Origin: Proteobacteria bacterium UBA1278
GTDB taxonomy: Bacteria > Pseudomonadota > Gammaproteobacteria > Comchoanobacterales > Comchoanobacteraceae
Assembly: GCA_002308435.1 (NCBI GenBank)
Contig: DBUY01000002.1
Coordinates: forward strand, 1 to 6,238
Direction of reading: 5' to 3'
DNA length: 6,238 nt
Below the pieces are notes generated by a model that was not told where the DNA came from, made no database searches, and worked only from the letters and a program-made list of their open reading frames with translations. Made by a program: the position numbers and the translations under genes. Below, one piece after another: positions 1 through 4,628 of the stretch (position 1 is the stretch's first letter; each line of letters begins with the position of its first letter).

Positions 1-116
1 ACCCGTCCGCCACTCGCCATCATTCCAACCGAAGTTAGAACATGCTGCCGTTCGACTTGCATGTGTTAAGCATGCCGCCAGCGTTCAATCTGAGCCAGGA
101 TCAAACTCTTGTATTT
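1..116 (-). rRNA. rrs: 16S ribosomal RNA, 5' end only (partial)
   Basis: The reverse complement carries the universal 16S start AAGAGTTTGATCCTGGCTCAG (read leftward from 110). It is followed by the conserved blocks around GAACGCTGGCGGC, ACACATGCAAGTCGAACGG and GAGTGGCGGACGGGT. Matching to E. coli numbering puts the mature 5' end (AAATAC-A-AGAGTTTG against AAATTG-A-AGAGTTTG) at position 116. About 113 nt of the ~1540 nt gene are present, and the rest lies beyond the left edge. The variable V1 hairpin (about 21-45) has a UUCG loop closed by C-G. The block CATGCTTAACACATGC followed by CGAACGGCAGCAT is of beta/gammaproteobacterial type; a Legionellales-like placement is only an impression. Confidence 0.97.
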
Positions 117-156
117 TGAATTTGATTGTGACTTTAACAGTCGTCACAAAACTGTG

Positions 157-176
157 ATAGTAACCGAAGTTACTAT
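157..176 (-). other. UUCG-capped hairpin in the 16S leader transcript
   Basis: Read on the minus strand this is ATAGTAAC-TTCG-GTTACTAT, a perfect 8-bp stem closed by the very stable cUUCGg tetraloop, about 40 nt before the mature 16S 5' end. It lies in the transcribed leader between boxC and the 16S start. There it probably helps folding or RNase processing of the precursor. It shares an 11-nt core with the V1 hairpin of the 16S gene (27-37 against 162-172). A second short stem, TCACA-GTTT-TGTGA on the minus strand, adjoins it at 144-157. Confidence 0.7.
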
Positions 177-200
177 TTATTTTGGCTATCAGAAATCACT

Positions 201-220
201 AAAGCGCCCACACAAATTGT
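201..220 (-). promoter_or_regulatory. boxC-like element of rRNA leader
   Basis: The minus strand reads ACAATTTGTGTGGGCGCTTT. This closely matches the boxC element of the E. coli rrn leader (AATCTGTGTGGGCACTCG, from memory), and it follows boxA at the expected distance. It is part of the nut-like leader where the rRNA antitermination complex assembles and where pre-16S processing begins. Confidence 0.65.
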
Positions 221-231
221 ATCAATTCATT

Positions 232-244
232 TTTTTAAAGAACA
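232..244 (-). promoter_or_regulatory. boxA antitermination signal of rRNA operon
   Basis: The minus strand reads TGTTCTTTAAAAA, one or two changes from the consensus TGCTCTTTAACAA/TGCTCTTTAAAAA bound as RNA by NusB/NusE(S10). It sits about 45 nt after the predicted transcription start and about 115 nt before the 16S 5' end, as expected for an rrn leader. Confidence 0.85.
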
Positions 245-286
245 TCCAACATCACCCCTCAGACAAAGTCAAACAAGTGACGTTAG

Positions 287-321
287 GATTGCCATTATAC
301 CCATCGTCACCCCATTGTCAA
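287..321 (-). promoter_or_regulatory. rRNA operon sigma70 promoter
   Basis: On the minus strand a perfect -35 TTGACA (321-316) and a perfect -10 TATAAT (299-294) are separated by 16 nt, the short spacing typical of rrn promoters. Transcription should start near 287-289, giving a leader of about 170 nt before the 16S. The start region reads GGCAATCC. No second promoter of equal quality is visible further upstream, so this may be the only rrn promoter here. Confidence 0.88.
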
Positions 322-324
322 CAC

Positions 325-360
325 ATGTACAGCAACAATTTTATAAAAAACCGATTTTTA
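325..360 (-). promoter_or_regulatory. A/T-rich upstream (UP-like) region of rRNA promoter
   Basis: Directly upstream of the -35 box the minus strand carries TAAAAATCGG and then TTTTTTATAAAATTG, alternating A and T tracts at about -50 to -73 from the predicted start. Such tracts bind the RNA polymerase alpha C-terminal domain and boost rrn promoters. The fit to the distal UP subsite is reasonable. The proximal subsite, next to the -35, is not A/T-rich. Fis sites cannot be judged by eye. Confidence 0.5.
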
Positions 361-599
361 CAGATTCTAATTCGTTTTTCATCTCATATGGCACTACTTC
401 AGCACGCACTATTGACGGATTACCCTTGTAATAAAGAGATAGCTCGTTGTAAAAAATGAAAACAGCCGCACAGACCTAGAGGCGATTAAGAGACTCAGGC
501 AGCCACAAGCGCGAACACAATGTACTGTATAGACTTCATCTATAAGGAACAGATACAACAGCAGACACACTCACTTAATCACCATACCCTAGACAAAGA
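361..599. other. intergenic region between folA and the rRNA promoter, no gene seen
   Basis: No coding region with a supported start, no tRNA and no convincing intrinsic terminator is visible. A 6-bp A/T-rich stem (528-533 with 539-544) lacks a G/C-rich stem and U tract. The run TTTTCATTTTTTAC on the minus strand (about 465-450) has no strong stem before it. Open frames across this region on the plus strand run antisense to the rRNA leader and show no coding character. Confidence 0.6.
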
Positions 600-1106
600 T
601 CATGCACGTGTTAATTGATAGCAGGTGAAGGCGCTACTATGCTTCGAATCCCGATGATACACCTGCTCTGCATCTATCTGCCAACCCAACTCACCTAATT
701 CAGCTAAGCTGTGTGGAAAGTACACATCGCCACTATCTACATTATCAACCACCGTGATGTACAAGCGATTGACGAGTGGTAACGCTTCAGCATACACCCG
801 AGCGCCACCAATAATCATCAACTCTCCGCTGTACTTCGCCCTTACAGTATCAATCGCGGTTGGCAAGCTGTCTGCCACAAGACAGCCATCAGCCTGGTAC
901 GCTGCCTGCTGAGTGATCACGGCATTGACTCGATCCTTTAACGGGCGCTTTCCCATTGATTCAAATGTCTTACGACCCATCACAACCGCTTTTCCAAGCG
1001 TCATCGACTTAAAGTAGGCCAGCTCTTTGGGCAGTCTCCAGGGCAGGTCCCCGTTAACCCCAATCACACGTAAGCGGTTCATAGCAACGATTAAGCCAAT
1101 TGACAT
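600..1106 (-). CDS. folA: dihydrofolate reductase
   Basis: The 168-residue product is a chromosomal-type dihydrofolate reductase, which reduces dihydrofolate to tetrahydrofolate with NADPH in the cytoplasm. Visible landmarks in order are the N-terminal strand IGLIVAM; the substrate loop LPW (21-23); the catalytic acid in KELAYFK (Glu28, where E. coli has Asp27); the NADPH motif GRKTFES (44-50); the second nucleotide loop IIGGARVY (98-105); and the C-terminal strand FTCYQL. Length matches the family (about 160-170). I chose ATG 1106-1104 over an in-frame GTG at 1112. A GGAA (1117-1114) lies 7 nt before the ATG but only 1 nt before the GTG, and the resulting N-terminus aligns with E. coli FolA. 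It has its own -10 box at 1140-1135, so it probably forms its own transcription unit downstream of the glycosyltransferase gene. It ends with TGA. Confidence 0.97.
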   Translation of the reverse strand: MSIGLIVAMNRLRVIGVNGDLPWRLPKELAYFKSMTLGKAVVMGRKTFESMGKRPLKDRVNAVITQQAAYQADGCLVADSLPTAIDTVRAKYSGELMIIGGARVYAEALPLVNRLYITVVDNVDSGDVYFPHSLAELGELGWQIDAEQVYHRDSKHSSAFTCYQLTRA

Positions 1107-1113
1107 ACCCACA

Positions 1114-1117
1114 TTCC
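1114..1117 (-). promoter_or_regulatory. folA ribosome binding site (decides the ATG start)
   Basis: GGAA on the minus strand, 7 nt before ATG 1106. The alternative GTG start at 1112 would be only 1 nt away. This favours the shorter 168-residue protein. Confidence 0.5.
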
Positions 1118-1127
1118 AGTAAAATCT

Positions 1128-1160
1128 CGGTTATATTATACCGCAATTACGATACAACCG
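1128..1160 (-). repeat. inverted repeat spanning the folA -10 region
   Basis: Minus-strand arms CGGTTGTAT (1160-1152) and ATATAACCG (1136-1128) can pair over 9 bp with one G-U, around a 15-nt loop, followed by AGATTTTAC. In transcripts reading through from the glycosyltransferase gene this could act as a weak terminator. As DNA it covers the folA -10. A second, competing stem pairs ACCGCT (1182-1177) with AGCGGT (1162-1157). Neither has a strong U tract, so the function is uncertain. Confidence 0.3.
1135..1140 (-). promoter_or_regulatory. -10 box of probable folA promoter
   Basis: A perfect TATAAT on the minus strand, 28 nt before the folA ATG. No good -35 lies 16-18 nt upstream (TAGCGG at 17 nt), and there is no TG extension immediately before the box. 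The promoter is therefore weak or activator-dependent, or the match is partly chance in an A/T-rich gap. Confidence 0.5.
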
Positions 1161-1173
1161 CTAGACTGATACA

Positions 1174-2241
1174 CTAAGCGGTGACTGGCTCAGACAGCAT
1201 GTGGTTTAGAAAATCATCAAGCACAACTTCTGCCCGCATCACTTCGCGAAAATGTTGCTGCGCATTAAACCCAAGCTGAGCAGTTCGCTCATGATTCAAC
1301 AATGCCTCTCTCAATACAGCTGTGAGTGCTTTATGGTTCAATGGATCAACATTCCAACCCGTAAATCCATCGATCACTGCTTCTTTTACCCCACCAGAGA
1401 CACCCGCTATTGAAGCCACACCATAACGGGCCGCCTCAACGTAAGCAATACCAAAGCCTTCAAGTGAACGGCCTTCCTGATAAGTCGGCATCACAAAAAC
1501 ATCAGCACTATGCAATAACTGCTGCTTGTTAGCCTCGTCAACATAGCCGAGTAGTTTAACGCGGTCACTCAACCCTGCTGCCTCAATCATTGCACGAAGA
1601 GATGTAGAAAATTCACCTTGCCCCACAATAGACCATTCAAAATCTGCACAATTTTTTAGCATCCCCAATGCCTCAACCACATACTGAAGCCCTTTACGAG
1701 GCTCAAGTCGACAAATTGACAACAGGCGACGACATGACGACTCTGATGCTGAATCCGCCAATTCTATATCTTTTAAACCATATGTAGGTGGAATCACACT
1801 CGCTTTCACATGCGCCAAGTCAACTGCTGCTCTCATCATCGCCAGCGTAGCTTGTGAGTTGGCAACTACATGCGTAACGCGACGAAACAGCACCTGCATA
1901 CGTTGACGCTTCTCTGCAGGCACCTCCAAATACTCTTGCCCATGAGCCATCACAACCACCTTTTGTGCGCGCGCCGGCACTGCTGCGAGCGACTTCCAAC
2001 TATCGCATATCACGATATCTTGTCGCCGCAATGCAATACTAATCCGCATACGCTTAAAAAATGAACGCAATAGCTTATTCATCGGCAATGAATACACTTT
2101 AAACTGGGATGTACGATAATATCGATCAGGATAAACAGAAACTTGATACTGAGCAGATAACCCTTTCGCTAAGGCCAACATTACTGACTGCATCCCCCCC
2201 ACTCGTGGCGGAAAAGTCTGTGTAACGATGATGATCTGCAT
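1174..2241 (-). CDS. glycosyltransferase family 4 (GT-B fold) protein
   Basis: The 355-residue product is a GT4-type, probably retaining, glycosyltransferase that transfers a sugar from a nucleotide-sugar donor. Residue numbers here count from the upstream ATG at 2244. The N-terminal domain starts with FPPRVGGMQ, whose GG (16-17) forms the donor/acceptor loop, and has HGQE at 101-104. The C-terminal donor domain shows SICRLEPRKG with Arg179 and Lys184, which contact the diphosphate. It then has GYVDEANKQQLLHSADVFV and an E-x7-E motif (Glu262/Glu270 in EGFGIAYVE), then GGVKE and a G-W-N-V-D-P strand. Length is normal for the family, and no membrane helix or signal peptide is seen. The exact sugar and acceptor (LPS, capsule, glycolipid) cannot be told. 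Two consecutive ATGs occur. The second (2241) lies 6 nt from AAGGAGG, a better spacing than the 3 nt to the first (2244). The gene begins 14 nt or so after the preceding membrane protein gene, suggesting co-transcription with the oxidase locus. It ends with TAG. Confidence 0.93.
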   Translation of the reverse strand: MQIIIVTQTFPPRVGGMQSVMLALAKGLSAQYQVSVYPDRYYRTSQFKVYSLPMNKLLRSFFKRMRISIALRRQDIVICDSWKSLAAVPARAQKVVVMAHGQEYLEVPAEKRQRMQVLFRRVTHVVANSQATLAMMRAAVDLAHVKASVIPPTYGLKDIELADSASESSCRRLLSICRLEPRKGLQYVVEALGMLKNCADFEWSIVGQGEFSTSLRAMIEAAGLSDRVKLLGYVDEANKQQLLHSADVFVMPTYQEGRSLEGFGIAYVEAARYGVASIAGVSGGVKEAVIDGFTGWNVDPLNHKALTAVLREALLNHERTAQLGFNAQQHFREVMRAEVVLDDFLNHMLSEPVTA

Positions 2242-2247
2242 CATTGT

Positions 2248-2254
2248 CCTCCTT
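2248..2254 (-). promoter_or_regulatory. strong ribosome binding site of the glycosyltransferase gene
   Basis: AAGGAGG on the minus strand, a perfect anti-16S match, 6 nt before the second of two tandem ATGs. It lies inside the 14-17 nt gap after the upstream stop codon. It predicts high translation independent of coupling, and favours the start at 2241. Confidence 0.8.
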
Positions 2255-2258
2255 AAGT

Positions 2259-3659
2259 TCAGTGAACCAATCCTGAGTTAGGGCTTTGGTTTTTATCAAT
2301 ATTAACAACATCTATTGATGAGCGCCAACAATATTGACCATATTTGAGCAATGCCTGTGGTGAAAACCCACTAGATTGTTCATATTTATGCTGACTTGAT
2401 TGCGCCGATGACGTTGCAATCGAGCTTATTGTTGATAAAAGGTGAGCCCGTATCATGACCACCCCAACACGCAGTGCACTATTCGCCACCAGTGCCAATT
2501 GTCCTGCGAGCATGCATAAACCAGCAGTCCAAGGGGTCATCCAGATACCAAATAACAAATATGAGCCACCTGTTGATAGCGCAACAGTTATCAAGTAGTA
2601 CATACGAACAAGGGCGAGATTACTATCTACTAAAGCATGCCATACCAGCCCATGATCGCTCCAGTTGACGGCGTGTGACTTTGGCAAAAACTGTGAATAC
2701 AGTACATACATTGCACGCACGGTTGGCTGCGCAAGACTGATCACACAAGGACACGCACTAACCAGTACAGTTGCAAATATGCGTAAAGGCAGCAACCAAC
2801 CCTGTTGAGGCAGAAAGATGTGCCAAGCAACTGCAGACAAATAACCTACGCCGATAACTAATGGAATCACATGTCGTAAAAGTCCATCAATAGACGCAGA
2901 TTGTTCAGAAGCGTCGCGCTCAAGCGATGAAACATGACTGCGCATTTGATCCCCCAGCATAATGACACCCATTGTTTTCCAACAATCACAAAAATATAAT
3001 GCGCCAACCGGTGTGCCCGACCAACTGGCCAACATCAACAACAAAAATGAATATCCCCACGAGACACCCATTGCCAACGTTAATGAGCCAGCAAGATCAA
3101 TCACTTGCTGCTGGTTTGTAGACTGAATCGGGTAGCTAGACCATAAGCCAAGGACGGCCATAGACGCTATTACCATTGAAAACAAGCCCGTATGAACACC
3201 ATATGTAGCAACCGCTAACCCTGCAAAAAAAAGACAACCAGCTTCAACACGCCAGATACCATGCTGGACCCATAACGAAAATCGGTTATTTACATACAAC
3301 GCTGCCATCAGGCGCTGAAAACCACTCACCACCACATAAGTAGAAAAAACGCGCCAAAATACAGAATGTGACAACGAGGGATAGCAAACAGCTGGCGCTA
3401 ATGCCATAACAGCAACAGCTGCACAGATCCAAAATACCCTGATCAAGCCCGTATTGTAAGCAAAAAACCGCTGTCGCGTTGCCCACATACTGAGTAAAAC
3501 AGCCACCGCAGTAACCCACCAATACAATAGATTCATTCGGATACCCGTCAATGAACGAGCAAGTGTATTACTGGCAAAACCCATCACGAGAAAAAGAAAA
3601 CCATAGAGTGTGCCAGAGTAGAGAGTCTGTTTTCTACGATGCTTACAACAAGTACCCAA
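2259..3659 (-). CDS. P1B copper ATPase (CopA/CcoI)-like membrane protein lacking all catalytic domains
   Basis: The 466-residue product is almost wholly membrane-embedded, with about 12 predicted helices. Residues 188-400 follow the helix order of a P1B ATPase. The M1-like stretch LAMGVSWGYS (195-204) resembles CopA G-V-A-W-x-Y-S. The M2-like stretch LYFCDCWK (221-228) stands where CopA has YFEAA. It is followed by a loop rich in S, E and R like the start of the actuator linker. The M3-like stretch is 262-283. The M4-like stretch is SACPCVISLAQPT (301-313), with the CPC metal motif at 303-305 and the A-C-P-C...L-A-x-P-T pattern. The M5/M6-like stretches are 348-398, ending in a VANSALRV tail like CopA NALRL. 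There is no TGE actuator motif, no DKTGT phosphorylation site, and no HP, TGDN or GDGxND motif. The usual ~110 and ~300 residue cytosolic inserts shrink to about 20-25 residues each. Residues 15-125 add about four helices that I do not recognise, in place of a GMxCxxC domain. It cannot hydrolyse ATP as a P-type pump. A copper channel, binding partner or assembly role is inference. It starts at TTG, supported by AAGGAG 10 nt upstream on the ctaE stop. Confidence 0.75.
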   Translation of the reverse strand: MGTCCKHRRKQTLYSGTLYGFLFLVMGFASNTLARSLTGIRMNLLYWWVTAVAVLLSMWATRQRFFAYNTGLIRVFWICAAVAVMALAPAVCYPSLSHSVFWRVFSTYVVVSGFQRLMAALYVNNRFSLWVQHGIWRVEAGCLFFAGLAVATYGVHTGLFSMVIASMAVLGLWSSYPIQSTNQQQVIDLAGSLTLAMGVSWGYSFLLLMLASWSGTPVGALYFCDCWKTMGVIMLGDQMRSHVSSLERDASEQSASIDGLLRHVIPLVIGVGYLSAVAWHIFLPQQGWLLPLRIFATVLVSACPCVISLAQPTVRAMYVLYSQFLPKSHAVNWSDHGLVWHALVDSNLALVRMYYLITVALSTGGSYLLFGIWMTPWTAGLCMLAGQLALVANSALRVGVVMIRAHLLSTISSIATSSAQSSQHKYEQSSGFSPQALLKYGQYCWRSSIDVVNIDKNQSPNSGLVH

Positions 3660-3669
3660 TGCTCACAAT

Positions 3670-3675
3670 CTCCTT
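3670..3675 (-). promoter_or_regulatory. ribosome binding site overlapping the ctaE stop codon
   Basis: AAGGAG on the minus strand shares its AA with the ctaE stop TAA (3676-3674). It lies 10 nt before the TTG at 3659. The other near starts (GTG 3666, TTG 3668) hit stops at once. This supports the TTG start of the ATPase-like gene and translational coupling to ctaE. Confidence 0.65.
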
Positions 3676-4543
3676 ACAACCAATATACAAATACAAATAA
3701 TAGTAGCCAAATGACATCCACAAAATGCCAATACCAACTGACGGCCTCAAAAGCAAAATGTCGTTCAGGAGTAAAGGCCCCCAGATAAATTCGAAATGCA
3801 ATCACGGCCAACATAATCGTCCCCAAAAACACATGAAACCCATGAAATCCGGTCATCACATAAAAAACGTTAGCGTAGACACCGCTATTAAATCGCAAGT
3901 CCAAATGCGAATAGGCCTCTGCATATTCAACAATCTGCAAATAAAGAAAAAGCGTGCCCAGTACAATCGTACACAATTGCCAACACAACGCCTGACGCAT
4001 CTTACCACGCACGATGCCCCAGTGTGCAAGCGTGATCGTCAGTCCACTAGTCAACAAAATAAAGGTATTCCAAACAGGAATCCCCCAAGGGGGCATTGCT
4101 GCATCTGGCCCTACGTAACGGGATGGGTCGGGTGTCTGAATCAAAGGCCATTGATTCACAAATGATGGCCACAACAGATAGTGTGTCAACTTGTCATCAG
4201 CAAAAGCACCACCCAATCTCGGGATCGAGATCATTCGAACGTAAAACAACACGCCAAAAAAAGCGATAAAAAACCACAGTTCAGAAAAAATAAACCAACC
4301 CATGGACCAGCGGTAATAGCGCTCGGAAAGTGCATATTCCTCAGCCGTAGCATGCGCATCATCCTCAATCGCAGCATGAAACCAAAAGCCTGCAATCGTG
4401 ACCATCGCCAGTAAGCCAAGCAAGAGCAAATATGGACCAAACCAAGCGCCATGCAACCAATTTACAATGCCAAGCGCGATACACAAAATCGCCATCGAGC
4501 CCAGAATTGGCAGCGCGCTGGGAGCAAGTGCCTTGTGTGCCAT
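3674..4543 (-). CDS. ctaE: cytochrome c oxidase subunit III
   Basis: The 289-residue, seven-helix inner-membrane subunit III of the aa3-type oxidase stabilises subunit I and helps proton uptake; it binds no redox metal. Family landmarks are the first helix pair with WLHGAWFG (29-36); helix III MGWFIFSELWFFIAFF (81-96), holding the conserved Ser-Glu; a long periplasmic loop (about 105-150) with WPSFVNQWPLIQTPDP; PVWNTFILLTSG; YANVFYVMTGFHGFHVFLGT, with the conserved HGxHV; and a C-terminal VSWYWHFVDVIWLLLF. The length and seven-helix layout are normal. I chose ATG 4543-4541; an in-frame TTG two codons upstream (4549) has no better ribosome site. No clear Shine-Dalgarno precedes the ATG. A short frame ending in TAA overlaps it as TAATG, so initiation may be coupled. 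It ends with TAA inside the ribosome binding site of the next gene. Confidence 0.97.
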   Translation of the reverse strand: MAHKALAPSALPILGSMAILCIALGIVNWLHGAWFGPYLLLLGLLAMVTIAGFWFHAAIEDDAHATAEEYALSERYYRWSMGWFIFSELWFFIAFFGVLFYVRMISIPRLGGAFADDKLTHYLLWPSFVNQWPLIQTPDPSRYVGPDAAMPPWGIPVWNTFILLTSGLTITLAHWGIVRGKMRQALCWQLCTIVLGTLFLYLQIVEYAEAYSHLDLRFNSGVYANVFYVMTGFHGFHVFLGTIMLAVIAFRIYLGAFTPERHFAFEAVSWYWHFVDVIWLLLFVFVYWL

Positions 4544-4599
4544 TAACAATACAATAATCTAATCATCCGAATGTAGCACATTATGATGGCCGTGAACAT
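4543..4599 (-). CDS. possible 18-codon leader frame coupled to ctaE
   Basis: An 18-residue frame (MFTAIIMCYIRMIRLLYC) in the 85-nt gap ends TAA, overlapping the ctaE ATG by one base (TAATG), a typical termination-reinitiation arrangement. Its own ATG follows GGGGG without spacing, so its translation is doubtful. It is listed because ctaE lacks a visible ribosome binding site. It may be chance. Confidence 0.2.
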   Translation of the reverse strand: MFTAIIMCYIRMIRLLYC

Positions 4600-4628
4600 C
4601 CCCCAGACAAGGGATACAACAGGCAATA

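Noticed and set aside
109..459. 116-codon plus-strand open frame across the rRNA leader and promoter
   Set aside because: It starts inside the 16S 5' end in antisense and runs over boxA, boxC and the perfect rrn promoter. The predicted protein has no domain-like pattern and no ribosome binding site was seen.
450..545. Intrinsic terminator after folA
   Set aside because: The T-rich run at about 465-450 has no stable G/C stem before it, and the stem at 528-544 is A/T-only with no U tract.
2126..2311. 61-codon minus-strand frame bridging the pseudo-ATPase end and the glycosyltransferase start
   Set aside because: It is an out-of-frame shadow of two supported genes, and its start lies inside the ATPase-like coding region.
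2259..3659. Reading the ATPase-like gene as a frameshifted, decayed copA
   Set aside because: The frame is continuous and both missing domains are cut at helix boundaries. The other frames nearby do not contain DKTGT or GDGxND. A decayed gene would be expected to show stops or leftover catalytic motifs.
3725..4165. 146-codon plus-strand open frame
   Set aside because: It lies wholly antisense to ctaE, which is unmistakable subunit III. Its composition (Lys, Gln, His, Pro rich) is what the reverse strand of a membrane protein gene gives.
4598..4615. ATCCC/GGGAT inverted repeat in the gap before ctaE
   Set aside because: Only 5 bp with an 8-nt loop and no U tract; likely chance, and a terminator inside the oxidase operon would be unexpected.
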